DNA of 37,470 bases from Gammaproteobacteria bacterium (GCA_030432465.1 JAUIHB010000005.1:1-37470); one strand, 5' to 3'; counted from the first letter of the stretch, positions 1-13,120 are shown. The notes: generated from the letters alone by a model not told the origin. Numbers and translations: made by a program.

Positions 1-277
1 AAAATTAGATAATAATGATAAAGAATCAATAAGTTAGTGAACTTTTAAATGGCTTTTAACTCTAATTATGTGCGATTTTAATTAATCAGTAAATCGAAGT
101 TACAAATAAACTTTTGAGTTATCTACTTAATAGTCTATTATTAATTAAACTTGTTTTCATAGCATGAAAGTGTTAGAAAATGAACAGTAATAAGTATAAA
201 ATACCCCCCAGTTTTCGGGATAACTGATATCTTAAGTATTTTTAAGTAGTTACTTAATCACAGAAAGGGTTATAAAA

Positions 278-475
278 ATGGAAGATAAAGTTGCAGAACA
301 TACTCTTTGGACGAGCAAAAACAAGGAAAGATCAGGTTTACCAGAGACTAAAATATCTCCTGAAGTAGAAAAAAAGGTTGCGGATGCTTTTGAAAAGAAA
401 GCAGACCATCAAGAGTGTCTACGTCCTTTTCAAACTCTTTTTGAAGAATCAGATTTAGCGAAGATACTCGCATAA
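278..475 (+). CDS. Small hypothetical protein (65 aa), probably co-transcribed with the downstream peptidase-like gene
   Basis: ORF with upstream purine-rich AGAAAGGG; stop lies 26 nt before the next gene on the same strand; charged Lys/Glu-rich sequence; no family recognised. Confidence 0.55.
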   Translation: MEDKVAEHTLWTSKNKERSGLPETKISPEVEKKVADAFEKKADHQECLRPFQTLFEESDLAKILA

Positions 476-501
476 TAGAAATAATTAAAAAAGGAATTTA
501 A

Positions 502-2079
502 GTGAATGAAGCTAAGCCACTGATATTTGGCCGCTTCGGTGACTCTGATGACTTAATCAGCTCTTTTTTAGACTCTCAACCGGAGTTCACTCAGGCTAAG
601 TATCTTCAATGCTATTTAGAAGGCCTTGATACCAAATCCTATTTAATAGAACAAAACTATTTCGATCGAGACTACCTTGAAGAGTTCTCCTCTTTTTACA
701 GTCTTAGTGCTCGAGGCTATCCAAATGTTTGTAAAAGAATCCACTTTTTCGACTCCGATGAAATTAATCGAGATTTATTTGAAATTGCTTGCTCTGGGGA
801 CATTCACGCTTGTAAAAAATTACAGAATTCTTATGTAGGCTTCTCTGTAATTAGACCAATAACCAAAGCTCCATTCGGACGAACTGTTTTCAGATGGTAC
901 GATGATCGGACACCTGAAACTCCTAGAGTCACAGAGCCATCTCGAGATTACGCTTGCCACATAGCGGGCATAAAGCTTTCAGTAAAAGGGTTAGCTTGGC
1001 AACAGCAAGATTCTGGCGTTGCAGCCTGCGCAACGGTGAGTTTATGGAGTATGCTTCACTCATCAGCGTTCGATGCTAGACACTCGATTCCTACAACATC
1101 AAAGATAACTAAGGCAGCTCACGAAAAAGCTTCACTTGGAAAACGCGTATTTCCTTCCCATTTCTTAACAATAGAACAAGTATTGGAAGCAATAAAAGAG
1201 CAAGGGCTCGCACCGGCAATAGTTAAAGGTGATTTAGGAGATAGCTACTTTTCAAAAGATAAGTTTGCCGCTACATGTGCTTCTTTTTTGAGATCTGGCT
1301 ATCCTTTGCTTATAGCTGGTCACCACACTGAAAGAGAAGCAGCTATTGGTCACGCTATATGTGCTGTAGGCTTTCGCGAAGCAGCTCCTATTTCCGAACA
1401 ACAAAAGCTGGTATCCCTACAAGATGCAGAGACTGAGTTCCTTTATATTCATGATGATAATATTGGGCCAAATATAAGATTCAGAATTAACGAACAAGAG
1501 TCTATAGACGTAAATCAACAACCAGTAAAAAAATGCCATATTCATGTAGAAGATCCAGAGTATTTGGATTCTAAAAAGACACTACAAGAACCTAATACTG
1601 GATTCGCCCCTACAATGTTAATCGCAGCAGTTCATGAGGATTTAAGAATATCTTCAGACCAGTTCTTTCAAACAGGTTTTCTAATATCACATAAACTTTC
1701 TGCAACATTAAAAGTTATATACGATAACAATGGTCATAATTTTACTGGATTAGTGTTTAGTACAAGATTCATTAAAATTTCCGATTACATGCAATGTGAA
1801 TTAAGCTCAATATTAGAAGAACAACCGAATATCCTGGGTAATGTAAGACTAAAACTTCAAGAAGAAGTAGCTCCTATGAGTCTACATCTAGGAATATTAA
1901 GAATAGCCCTTCCAAATTCTTCTGTATTATTAGATGTTTTATATGACTCTACTGATTCTGACTTAAACAGACCTATATTTTGTCATATAGTTTACGACAA
2001 AGTTATGAGGGACATATTAAACATGATTGACCAACAAGAAGTAATTAATCTTTTGGGAACAGCGGTAGATGCATTTTAG
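502..2079 (+). CDS. C39/papain-like cysteine peptidase-like protein (525 aa), function unknown
   Basis: GTG start preceded by AAGGA; central segment WQQQDSGVAACATVSLWSM (candidate Gln and Cys176), GHAICAVGF (candidate His284), FLYIHDDN (candidate Asp/Asn), in the order expected for papain-fold/C39-like peptidases. Confidence 0.6.
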   Translation: MNEAKPLIFGRFGDSDDLISSFLDSQPEFTQAKYLQCYLEGLDTKSYLIEQNYFDRDYLEEFSSFYSLSARGYPNVCKRIHFFDSDEINRDLFEIACSGDIHACKKLQNSYVGFSVIRPITKAPFGRTVFRWYDDRTPETPRVTEPSRDYACHIAGIKLSVKGLAWQQQDSGVAACATVSLWSMLHSSAFDARHSIPTTSKITKAAHEKASLGKRVFPSHFLTIEQVLEAIKEQGLAPAIVKGDLGDSYFSKDKFAATCASFLRSGYPLLIAGHHTEREAAIGHAICAVGFREAAPISEQQKLVSLQDAETEFLYIHDDNIGPNIRFRINEQESIDVNQQPVKKCHIHVEDPEYLDSKKTLQEPNTGFAPTMLIAAVHEDLRISSDQFFQTGFLISHKLSATLKVIYDNNGHNFTGLVFSTRFIKISDYMQCELSSILEEQPNILGNVRLKLQEEVAPMSLHLGILRIALPNSSVLLDVLYDSTDSDLNRPIFCHIVYDKVMRDILNMIDQQEVINLLGTAVDAF

Positions 2080-2145
2080 AAAAAAATGTAAGCGCTCACA
2101 TATTTAAAAATATTTGCGATAGTTTTATTTTTCTAATTGTTCACA

Positions 2146-2171
2146 AAAAAGCCTCCCAAAGGAAGCTTTTT
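2146..2171. terminator. Bidirectional rho-independent terminator between the peptidase-like gene and gyrB
   Basis: AAAAAGCCTCC-CAAA-GGAAGCTTTTT hairpin (one mismatch), T-rich on both strands, between converging genes. Confidence 0.75.
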
Positions 2172-2252
2172 CTTTTTCACTATTTATGGTATTTCATTTT
2201 ACGATTTTGACACGAAATTTCATGAATTATGAGATCCGACACTGTTATTCAC

Positions 2253-4685
<2,433 letters not shown>

Positions 4686-4702
4686 TCAAAATGCTACCTT
4701 TT

Positions 4703-5824
4703 TTAATTTCTATCAATTTCGTCAATTTCACTCGTGCTAACCGGTTTTATAACACCATGTTCCACGTGAAACAATTGGGTGCTATTATACCTTTTTTTGA
4801 GCCATTTGAGGGAATCTAGTTGCAGGCAAGAGAGTATTATTTGCACATTTTTTTGTTGCAATAACATTTGTAATAACTCTTTCTGGTTACTTTCATCTAG
4901 CTCAGAAGTGAAATCATCAATTATAAATAAACTATCTTTACCCGTTCTATTCTTCAACACAACAGTCTGAGCAAGAAACATCGCATTTATCGCAACCTTC
5001 TTTTGACCCCGCGAGAAAAACTCTTTAGCAGGATAGCCTTGAACCTTTATTTTTATATCAGCTTTGTGTGGTCCAAATCTTGTTAAACCACACTCACAAT
5101 CGGCATGAAAACTATCAGCTAATTTCTTTTCATACTCACCTGTATAACCGGGATAATATGAAATTTTAAATCCATCGAAAAATTTCACACCTAAATCTTG
5201 TATTACCTTTAATAACTCAGTTAGCAACAATTCTAACATTGCACTACGTTGCTTTGTGACAACCGACTCAAAGAGACACAGTTGTTGATCCCAAAAGGTT
5301 ATCTGTTGTGAAATTTTACTTTTATTCTTTGTTCTTAATAATGCATTTCTTTGTTTTAGTGTCGATTGGTAATTTTTCCAAGTTTCATGATAACTATGTT
5401 CCACGTGGAACAAACACCAATCTAAATATTTTCGACGCTCTTGTGGTCCGGCATCAATTAAGTGATAAGACTCAGGACTTAATACCTGAGTTGGGTAAAT
5501 ACGCGACAATGAGGATAAGGTTGAAATATTTTCACCATTAATCTTAATGGATTTTTGTTTCTTGCTTTTAGAGTACCCTACCCCTAATTTTGTCTGATCA
5601 CTCCCTGCACCAAATACGACAAATGCATCTGAATCTTCTTTAACAACCAAGTCTAGTTTGCTAGTTCTAAATGAGCGTCCAGAAGTTAGAATACTTATTC
5701 CTTCAAGAACACTTGATTTACCAGCACCATTCTCTCCATAAAAGATATTTAATTGTTTTTCCAAACTCAAAATATTCGTCGATAGATTACGAATATCCTG
5801 TAGCTGGAATTTAGTTAAATACAT
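4703..5824 (-). CDS. recF: DNA replication/repair protein RecF
   Basis: Walker A FYGENGAGKSSVLEGI, SRGQKK signature, FIIDDFTSELD Walker B; between dnaN and gyrB. Confidence 0.96.
   Translation of the reverse strand: MYLTKFQLQDIRNLSTNILSLEKQLNIFYGENGAGKSSVLEGISILTSGRSFRTSKLDLVVKEDSDAFVVFGAGSDQTKLGVGYSKSKKQKSIKINGENISTLSSLSRIYPTQVLSPESYHLIDAGPQERRKYLDWCLFHVEHSYHETWKNYQSTLKQRNALLRTKNKSKISQQITFWDQQLCLFESVVTKQRSAMLELLLTELLKVIQDLGVKFFDGFKISYYPGYTGEYEKKLADSFHADCECGLTRFGPHKADIKIKVQGYPAKEFFSRGQKKVAINAMFLAQTVVLKNRTGKDSLFIIDDFTSELDESNQKELLQMLLQQKNVQIILSCLQLDSLKWLKKRYNSTQLFHVEHGVIKPVSTSEIDEIDRN
4758..4773. promoter_or_regulatory. parS: parS (ParB-binding) site 1
   Basis: TGTTCCACGTGAAACA, one half-site difference from a perfect 16-bp palindrome of the conserved parS consensus TGTTNCACGTGNAACA; inside recF. 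Confidence 0.9.
5397..5412. promoter_or_regulatory. parS: parS (ParB-binding) site 2
   Basis: TGTTCCACGTGGAACA perfect 16-bp palindrome matching the parS consensus; inside recF. Confidence 0.92.
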
Positions 5825-5850
5825 AAATACTTAAATGCAGCTCAAACAAC

Positions 5851-6957
5851 CTATAGTCTCATAGGCATAACAACATACAAACTATCTGAATCTTCTGCAT
5901 TTTCAATCAACACACTACTGCTTGCATCACCAAGGTTAAACCGTACATTTTCCGATTTAATGGCATTTAATGCATCAAGTAAGTAACCAACATTAAAACC
6001 AATTTCTAATGCTTCACTAGAATAGTCTACGTCTAGCTCAATTTCAGCTTCTTCTTGTTCAGGATTATTAGCATGTATAGATAATTTATTATCTTCAATA
6101 TTTAGTCTGACACCGCGAAATTTCTCATTACATAATATGGAGGCGCGCTGGAAAGCATCACGTAACTTGTCTTTTTCAGCCACTAATAAACGCTGTGCAT
6201 TTTTAGGTAACACTTTATCGTACTCTGGAAAACGCCCATCAATCAGCTTTGAAGTGAAAACAAAATCACCTAATACGATTCTTATATGGTTACTACTTAG
6301 TGAAAGTGTGCAGGTCTGTTGATTACTGGAAAGTAACTTCCCTGCTTCTAATATGCCTTTTCTTGGTACTATAGCTTGAATTAAATCTTCACTAACAGGC
6401 TTAGCCAAAGTCATTGAAGATAGTGCTAGCCGGTGTCCATCGGTTGCTACAGAAAGCAATTTTTGGCTATTCACCTCAACCAACATACCATTAAGGTAAT
6501 AACGAACATCTTGTAATGCCATTGCGAATTGAGTTTTATCAAATAGTGCCTTAAGTGCTTGAGAATCGACATCAATCGTTACGTCGAAAATAGCTTCTTC
6601 AATATTAGGAAACTCTTGCGCTGAAATAGTTGATAATGAAAACCGGTTACGCCCTGAAGAAAGCTTTAACCGATTTTCTTCAAGCTGCACTGTAATAGGC
6701 TTATCACCGGAAAGACTTTTACAGATATCTAACAATTTTCGTGCAGGGACAGTAATATCACCTTCTATATATTCCCCTTCTAATGGAATACTCGAAGACA
6801 TTTCGATTTCAAGATCGGTCGCAGTTATGATCAATTGACCATTTTCAACCTTCAATAATAAATTAGCTAAAACTGGTAGTGTCTGTCGTTTTTCAACAGC
6901 ACCGGAAACCAGTTGCAACGGCGTAACCAAAAGTTCTTTACTAACTGAAAATTTCAT
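5851..6957 (-). CDS. dnaN: DNA polymerase III beta subunit (sliding clamp)
   Basis: MKFSVSKELLVTPLQLVSGAVEKRQTLPVLANLLL...VVMPMRL C-terminus; start moved from the ORF-track 6978 to the internal ATG giving the canonical N-terminus. Confidence 0.97.
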   Translation of the reverse strand: MKFSVSKELLVTPLQLVSGAVEKRQTLPVLANLLLKVENGQLIITATDLEIEMSSSIPLEGEYIEGDITVPARKLLDICKSLSGDKPITVQLEENRLKLSSGRNRFSLSTISAQEFPNIEEAIFDVTIDVDSQALKALFDKTQFAMALQDVRYYLNGMLVEVNSQKLLSVATDGHRLALSSMTLAKPVSEDLIQAIVPRKGILEAGKLLSSNQQTCTLSLSSNHIRIVLGDFVFTSKLIDGRFPEYDKVLPKNAQRLLVAEKDKLRDAFQRASILCNEKFRGVRLNIEDNKLSIHANNPEQEEAEIELDVDYSSEALEIGFNVGYLLDALNAIKSENVRFNLGDASSSVLIENAEDSDSLYVVMPMRL

Positions 6958-6984
6958 TGCTAAAGCTCCTTCATCCAATATTGA

Positions 6985-8355
6985 CTAACTTGAGAGTGTT
7001 CTCATCAAATTGGTGTAGTCTTCGTTAATATCTTGTGATTCTTCTTTGAGTGATTTTACCTTGCGACAGGCATGTAACACGGTTGTATGATCCTTACCAC
7101 CAAAAGCCTCTCCTATTTCCGGCAGACTATGATTGGTTAACTCCTTAGCAAGTGACATGGCTAACTGCCTTGGTCGTGCTATGGAGCGATTTCGCCGCTT
7201 AGAAAGCAAATCAGAAACTTTAATTTTATAATATTCTGCGACTGTTTTTTGGATATTTTCAATACTAACTTGTTTGTCTTGCGCAGCGATTAAGTCCCTT
7301 AATGCATCTTTAACAAACTCAACCGTAATTTCTTTTCCTGTAAACTGAGCATTAGCAGTAACACGTTTTAAGGCTCCTTCTAATTCTCTGACATTGGAAC
7401 GAATTCGCTTAGCGATAAAAAATGCAACTTCATGAGGTAATTCAATTTTTGACTCTTCTGCTTTTGACATCAATATAGCAACACGCGTTTCTAACTCAGG
7501 TGGATCAATTGAGACGGTTAACCCCCAACCAAAGCGTGATTTTAATCTTTCTTCAACCCCATCAATTTCTCTTGGATAACGATCGCAAGTTAATATAACT
7601 TGTTGATTTCCTTCAAGTAATGAGTTAAATGTGTGAAAAAATTCTTCCTGTGAACGCTCTTTATTTGCAAAAAATTGAATATCATCAATGAATAAAGCGT
7701 CGACGCTTCGATAAAACTTTTTAAACTTATCGATGGTATTGGTTTGTAGTGCTTTAACCATATCAGCAACAAACCTTTCTGAATGAAGATAAATAACTTT
7801 TCCATGAGGTTTATTTTTTAATATTTGATTACCCACAGCTTGCATTAGATGAGTTTTACCTAAACCAACCCCACCGTAAATAAATAAAGGATTGTAGGCT
7901 GTACCAGGGTTTTGCGACACCTGTTTGGCGGCAGCCATGGCTAGCTGATTACTTTTACCTTGAACAAAACTATCAAAGGTAAATGAATGATTTAAGTTAC
8001 CTTTTCTATTTTCTGAGCTGACATTTTTTTTGTCTGGTGCATGCTGAACTGATTTAGGTTGTGCTTGTTTTTTAATTACATTTGAGTTGTTTGGAGATGA
8101 ATTCTCTTTATTGTCAAAAAAGCTATTGGTTCCAACAATATCAAGTTGAATCTGGATCTTATCTTCACCTTCACTAGCTAAAATTTCTCTAATTCGTGGT
8201 AAATATTTCTCTCTTACCCAATCTAAAACAAAGCGATTAGGTGCACGTAAATGCAATTGCTCATTTTCAATTGATGCTTTCAAAGGACGGATCCAAGTAC
8301 TGAATTCAGTTGGTGGTAGTTCGTCTTGAAGATATCTTTGGCACTTATTCCACAT
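6985..8355 (-). CDS. dnaA: Chromosomal replication initiator protein DnaA
   Basis: [22 protein letters not shown] Walker [12 protein letters not shown]-terminal [16 protein letters not shown] DnaA-box-binding motif. Confidence 0.98.
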   Translation of the reverse strand: MWNKCQRYLQDELPPTEFSTWIRPLKASIENEQLHLRAPNRFVLDWVREKYLPRIREILASEGEDKIQIQLDIVGTNSFFDNKENSSPNNSNVIKKQAQPKSVQHAPDKKNVSSENRKGNLNHSFTFDSFVQGKSNQLAMAAAKQVSQNPGTAYNPLFIYGGVGLGKTHLMQAVGNQILKNKPHGKVIYLHSERFVADMVKALQTNTIDKFKKFYRSVDALFIDDIQFFANKERSQEEFFHTFNSLLEGNQQVILTCDRYPREIDGVEERLKSRFGWGLTVSIDPPELETRVAILMSKAEESKIELPHEVAFFIAKRIRSNVRELEGALKRVTANAQFTGKEITVEFVKDALRDLIAAQDKQVSIENIQKTVAEYYKIKVSDLLSKRRNRSIARPRQLAMSLAKELTNHSLPEIGEAFGGKDHTTVLHACRKVKSLKEESQDINEDYTNLMRTLSS

Positions 8356-9080
8356 TAGATTTGAGCAAGTTTCTTTTTTTAGTTAGATGAGTATTTTCAA
8401 TACGAATCAGACAATAGACGTATTACTGTGAAAGAGTTCGCCAGTTTAGATCGATTCAGAAAAATGATCCACAGGTTTTATAAAAAAATAAATTTTATAC
8501 TGAATTCAATTAAATTTATCGATCGAATAAATTATAACCAAAAAAATGTTATCAAGGAGGTTACTAACCAATTAATGTTAGTTTAATGTATGAAAACGTG
8601 TGCATAAGGTGATTTTTCTAAATTTTTGATCTTTTTTACATTTTTAGTAAAGGTTTATAAGGTTCTTTTTCGGTTGTTATAGACAAACTTATCATTAGTG
8701 TAATCTATTGTTTAATAATAAAAAATATCACTTATCCACAGAATTATGCGATCCTAATAGTAATTATAATTAGATCTTTTACTTATTATTATAGTCTTTG
8801 TCCTGTAGATAACTTTTTGGACTGGATTAACTGACTTAAGTGAATTTTTATGATCTTTTTTTCCATATTTCATGAAAAAAGCTTATTTTTTTAAATTATT
8901 GAAAATGTTTTTAGTTTTTTTTATCCACAAGCAAATCCAAATAATTTACCATCAGATCGCATATCTAGTCTTTATTTAGGGATATTATCCATATATCTAG
9001 TGTTAAAAGTGTTATCAGTTTATGTGAGTTGCTGTTTGAAAATAGTTATTTACTCGCTGTGTTTAAAAAGTAAACATAAA
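8356..9080. other. oriC: Probable chromosomal origin of replication (oriC)
   Basis: AT-rich dnaA-rpmH intergenic region with two exact TTATCCACA boxes (8732-8740, 8921-8929), reverse-strand TTATGCACA (8599-8607), near-matches (8465-8473, 8804-8812, 8985-8993), three GATCTTTT-type 13-mers (8628-8640, 8773-8785, 8852-8864) and multiple GATC sites. Confidence 0.88.
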
Positions 9081-9085
9081 ATGCG

Positions 9086-9114
9086 TTGACAGAAAAAAGT
9101 GAATGCAATAGAAT
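9086..9114 (+). promoter_or_regulatory. Sigma70-type promoter for rpmH-rnpA
   Basis: TTGACA - 17 nt - TAGAAT. Confidence 0.75.
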
Positions 9115-9189
9115 TTGCGCCCCTTTTGAGCAGGTAACAGTTACTTCTATTACTTGTTAAACATTCAATAATTACAGACGGATAGACTG

Positions 9190-9324
9190 ATGAAACGTAC
9201 ATTTCAGCCTAGCAACATTAAGCGTAAGCGTCGTCACGGTTTTCGTGCTCGCATGGCAACTAAAAATGGTCGCGCGGTCATTAACAGACGCAGAGCGAAA
9301 GGTCGTAAAAGACTTAGCGCTTAA
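9190..9324 (+). CDS. rpmH: 50S ribosomal protein L34
   Basis: Translated by eye: [44 protein letters not shown] (44 aa); absent from the ORF track because of size. Confidence 0.97.
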   Translation: MKRTFQPSNIKRKRRHGFRARMATKNGRAVINRRRAKGRKRLSA

Positions 9325-9382
9325 TTGTACAACTTTTCCTGTTGTACTTTAAAAGAATTGGATGCTCTTGTTGGAAACTGTG

Positions 9383-9748
9383 ATGACTGATAAGTCCTGC
9401 AAATTTCAACGAGAGCTTCGTCTTTTATGCGCAAAAGATTTTAGTCAGGTTTTTGATAAAGCTGTTAAGGTTAACAATAAAGCTTTTACCCTGTTAGCAA
9501 GAAAAAATGACCTGAATCATCCTAGACTAGGGCTTATTGTCGCTAAAAAGAATCTTAAATTCGCTTACCAGAGAAATTTAGTTAAGCGGCTTATCAGAGA
9601 AGAGTTCAGGATAAGTCAAACGCAATTAGCTGCTTATGATTTAGTAATACTTACACGCCGCGATATTGCTCAAATGAACAAAACCGATATAATCCGATTT
9701 CGTAACGATTTATTCGATAGATTCCGTAAAAGATGCAAACATTCCTGA
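9383..9748 (+). CDS. rnpA: Ribonuclease P protein component
   Basis: [12 protein letters not shown]...[28 protein letters not shown]; directly after rpmH; start may be 9362 or 9383. Confidence 0.94.
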   Translation: MTDKSCKFQRELRLLCAKDFSQVFDKAVKVNNKAFTLLARKNDLNHPRLGLIVAKKNLKFAYQRNLVKRLIREEFRISQTQLAAYDLVILTRRDIAQMNKTDIIRFRNDLFDRFRKRCKHS

Positions 9749-9975
9749 TTCGATTTATTAGGTTGTACCAAAAAACATTGAGTTTATTAATCGGTGGCGA
9801 ATGTCGTTTTTATCCAACTTGCTCAAGTTACTCTATTGAAGCAATTCAAAAATATGGCAGTTTAAAAGGCATATGGTTGACTATTAAACGAATTGCTCGT
9901 TGTCACCCTCTTCATCCAGGTGGAATAGATCATGTTCCTGTTCCTGACAATAATCCTTGCCCTCATAAGCATTAA
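9733..9975 (+). CDS. yidD: Membrane protein insertion efficiency factor YidD
   Basis: [38 protein letters not shown]...[14 protein letters not shown]; overlaps rnpA 3' end. Confidence 0.95.
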   Translation: MQTFLIRFIRLYQKTLSLLIGGECRFYPTCSSYSIEAIQKYGSLKGIWLTIKRIARCHPLHPGGIDHVPVPDNNPCPHKH

Positions 9976-9996
9976 AGAAAGAGATTTAGTATTCAT

Positions 9997-11724
9997 ATGG
10001 AATCAGCCCGTACCTTCTTATTTATTCTTTTTGCATTTTTAACATTTCTGCTTTATCAGGAATGGCAAGAAGAGAACAAGCCTGCACCAGTAGAAAAGTC
10101 AGCAATAGAAGACTCATTCAATAGTCAACCTGTAGTTAGTCAATCAAATTTGAATGAAGTAAGCGCCTCAGGCAGTGATGACATTTCATCTGAATTGCCT
10201 CAACAAACATTTAATAGTGAAACACCAGCCGCTACACAAAATGCTGTTGCGCAACTAGTGGAAATTAAAACTGATAAATTAAGAGTTCATATTAATACCG
10301 AAGGCGGGAATTTAGTTTCCGCGGAGTTACTTGAATATAAAGAGTCTCTGACAGAGAACGCTGAGCCTATCAACATATTAGAGAACCGCAATGGTAGAAC
10401 TTACCTTGCTCTATCTGGATTGTATGGCGAAGGCTCTCCGGATTTTAAAGGGAAAGTGACAACTTATGAGGTGACTCAAAATGAGTATCAACTGGCTGAA
10501 GGTGAAGACAGTTTAAGTGTTGATTTAACTTGGGTTAATGATGCTGGTGTTGAATATATTAAACGATTTAAGTTCTATAAGAATAAATATGCAATTGATG
10601 TGAGTTATATTGTCAATAATCAAAGCAATAGTAAGTTAGCAAATCGCATGTTTACCGCATTGAAACGAGATACTTTACCTGTTGAATGGGCGGTCGTAGA
10701 AGGTTTTGGTATGCAGTCATATTTAGGGCCCGCTTACTCAACAAGTGATAGTAAGTATGAAAAATATGATTTTGAGGATATTCAGGAAAAACCACTGCAA
10801 CTGAATACTAGTAGCGGTTGGGTTGCTATTTTACAACACTATTTTGTGACTGCGTGGATCCCGCGTGGCGAGTCGGAAATGCGGATTGATGCGACAGGGA
10901 AAGATTTAGGTAAAAATGGTTTAAGACAAATTCGAATAACTCAAGACTGGCAGTGGATAGAACCTGGTCAATCAAAAGAGTTTTCTGCAACTTTATATGT
11001 TGGGCCCAAAATTCAAAAACGTTTGGAAGAAACAGCTAAGCATCTGGATCTGGCTGTTGATTATGGTTTCTTATGGTGGATTGGTCAGCCAATATTTTAC
11101 CTGTTGCTGTTTTTACAGGGATTTGTGGTGAACTGGGGGGTAGCGATTATTTTGGTCACTATCGTCATTAAAACATTGTTATACCCATTAGCCAGAGCCC
11201 AGTATCGTTCGTTTGCCAAAATGCGGTTGTTACAACCTAAAATGGCAGAAATGAAAGAACGTTATGGTGATGATCGCCAGCAAATGTCCATGAAAATGAT
11301 GGAAATGTACAAAAAGGAAAAAGTTAACCCTTTAGGCGGCTGTTTCCCTCTACTTATTCAAATGCCTGTTTTCATTGCTCTTTATTGGGTATTAATGGAG
11401 ACGGTTGAGTTACGCCATGCGCCATTTATGTTGTGGATTAATGATCTATCGGTTAAAGATCCGTATTACATTTTGCCGTTGTTAATGGGAGCCAGTATGT
11501 ACCTCATGCAGAAGATGCAACCAACTGCGCCAACCATGGATCCCATGCAGCAAAAAATGATGCAAATGATGCCTGTATTTATGACGGTATTTTTCGTTTT
11601 CTTCCCTGCAGGACTGGTACTCTACTGGTTGATGAATAACTTAATTTCAATTGCTCAACAGTTATATATTACTAATCAGTTTAATAAAGAGCAGGAAATT
11701 AAAACAAAGAAGAAAAAGAAGTAG
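9997..11724 (+). CDS. yidC: Membrane protein insertase YidC
   Basis: N-terminal TM, periplasmic domain, C-terminal [20 protein letters not shown]-like and [20 protein letters not shown] motifs, basic tail. Confidence 0.97.
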   Translation: MESARTFLFILFAFLTFLLYQEWQEENKPAPVEKSAIEDSFNSQPVVSQSNLNEVSASGSDDISSELPQQTFNSETPAATQNAVAQLVEIKTDKLRVHINTEGGNLVSAELLEYKESLTENAEPINILENRNGRTYLALSGLYGEGSPDFKGKVTTYEVTQNEYQLAEGEDSLSVDLTWVNDAGVEYIKRFKFYKNKYAIDVSYIVNNQSNSKLANRMFTALKRDTLPVEWAVVEGFGMQSYLGPAYSTSDSKYEKYDFEDIQEKPLQLNTSSGWVAILQHYFVTAWIPRGESEMRIDATGKDLGKNGLRQIRITQDWQWIEPGQSKEFSATLYVGPKIQKRLEETAKHLDLAVDYGFLWWIGQPIFYLLLFLQGFVVNWGVAIILVTIVIKTLLYPLARAQYRSFAKMRLLQPKMAEMKERYGDDRQQMSMKMMEMYKKEKVNPLGGCFPLLIQMPVFIALYWVLMETVELRHAPFMLWINDLSVKDPYYILPLLMGASMYLMQKMQPTAPTMDPMQQKMMQMMPVFMTVFFVFFPAGLVLYWLMNNLISIAQQLYITNQFNKEQEIKTKKKKK

Positions 11725-11743
11725 TCAGTGCTTACTATGTAAA

Positions 11744-13120
11744 ATGAATGATTACGCAAAAAAAACAATTGCTGCATTAGCAACACCGCCCGGTAAAGGC
11801 GGTGTTGCCATCATCCGAGTCTCAGGCGCTTTGTGTGAACAGATCAGCCTGTCGATACTTGGGCAGGTTATTACACCGCGTTACGCACATTATCTCCCCT
11901 TTTATGATCAAACTGGTCAAGCTCTGGATCAAGGAGTTGCGCTATTTTTTAAAGGCCCCCACTCTTTTACGGGAGAAGATGTTTTAGAGTTTCAGGGACA
12001 TGGTGGTCCTGTTGTAATGGATTTGTTGCTGGAGGCTATTTTACAGGCTGGTGCGATTTTAGCTAAACCAGGGGAGTTTTCTGAACGTGCATTCCATAAT
12101 GATAAATTGGATCTGGCACAAGCAGAAGCAATTGCGGATTTAATTGATAGTGGTTCACGCCAGGCAGCTAAGTCGGCATTACGTTCCCTTAGTGGTGAGT
12201 TTTCTGCTCAAATTAATCTGTTGGTCGAAAAAGTTATTTACTTACGCATGTATGTAGAAGCAGCTATTGATTTTCCTGATGAAGAAATCGATTTTCTAGC
12301 TGATGACAAGGTTGTTAACCAACTGACTGATATTATTCAAAATCTTGAAGGCTTATTGAATAATGCGAAACAAGGAGCCTTACTTCGGGAAGGTATGAAA
12401 GTTGTTATTGCGGGTAAGCCGAATGCCGGAAAATCAAGTTTATTAAATGTTCTGTCCGGCAAAGATTCAGCGATTGTTACGGATATTGCAGGTACAACTC
12501 GTGATATTTTGTCTGAGCAAATCAATATTGACGGCTTACCACTGCATATTATTGATACTGCTGGGTTGAGAGTCGCTACTGATAAAGTGGAACAAATCGG
12601 AATTGAACGAGCTTCCAAAGAGATTGAGCAAGCAGATAGAGTTTTGTTGGTTGTCGATTCTTGTGAGAGTCATATTGATGCTAGTCATGATTTATCACAG
12701 CAAGTAGAGCAACAGCTTAAACAGTTTATTGATCCGACAATTGAATTACCCCCTGTCACTTTGATTCGTAATAAATGTGACTTAGTAGGTGAGGTCCCTG
12801 CGCAAACTGATTCTGTTATTACTTTATCAGCTAAGCAAAACTTAGGTATTGATTTGTTAAAAGCTCACCTGAAACAAGCTGTTGGTTATGACGCGAGCGA
12901 GTCTGGTACTTTTATGGCGCGTCGGCGACACATTGATGCATTAAAACGAGCTGAAACACACTTACAAATGGGGTATGTACAACTGACAGAAATGGCGGCA
13001 GGTGAAATTTTGGCTGAAGAGCTTAAGTTAACTCAAGATTGCTTAAATGAAGTCACTGGCGAATTTACTGCTGATGATCTGCTTGGCAAAATTTTTGGCA
13101 GTTTTTGTATTGGCAAATAG
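11744..13120 (+). CDS. mnmE: tRNA modification GTPase MnmE
   Basis: [17 protein letters not shown]1 [26 protein letters not shown]-terminal [13 protein letters not shown]; start reassigned to ATG 11744. Confidence 0.96.
   Translation: MNDYAKKTIAALATPPGKGGVAIIRVSGALCEQISLSILGQVITPRYAHYLPFYDQTGQALDQGVALFFKGPHSFTGEDVLEFQGHGGPVVMDLLLEAILQAGAILAKPGEFSERAFHNDKLDLAQAEAIADLIDSGSRQAAKSALRSLSGEFSAQINLLVEKVIYLRMYVEAAIDFPDEEIDFLADDKVVNQLTDIIQNLEGLLNNAKQGALLREGMKVVIAGKPNAGKSSLLNVLSGKDSAIVTDIAGTTRDILSEQINIDGLPLHIIDTAGLRVATDKVEQIGIERASKEIEQADRVLLVVDSCESHIDASHDLSQQVEQQLKQFIDPTIELPPVTLIRNKCDLVGEVPAQTDSVITLSAKQNLGIDLLKAHLKQAVGYDASESGTFMARRRHIDALKRAETHLQMGYVQLTEMAAGEILAEELKLTQDCLNEVTGEFTADDLLGKIFGSFCIGK

Noticed and set aside
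502-2079. Naming the 65-aa/peptidase pair as a specific known defence, toxin-antitoxin or RiPP system
   Set aside because: No diagnostic partner genes (transporter, modifying enzyme, nucleotide cyclase, NTPase) and no double-glycine leader in the 65-aa ORF; the assignment would be a guess.
7590-7805. Several 60-90 aa ORFs antisense to, or in alternative frames of, core genes (e.g. 7590-7805, 12337-12618, 15906-16097, 24939-25142, 27944-28165)
   Set aside because: They lie entirely within confidently assigned conserved genes, have no recognisable family or RBS, and are expected by chance in low-GC coding DNA.
8804-8812. Treating every TTATCNACA-like near-match and AT-rich trinucleotide run in oriC (possible DnaA-trio element near 8750-8770) as functional
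   Set aside because: In such AT-rich DNA single-mismatch boxes and trinucleotide phasing are weak evidence; only the exact boxes and repeated 13-mers were used for the main claim.
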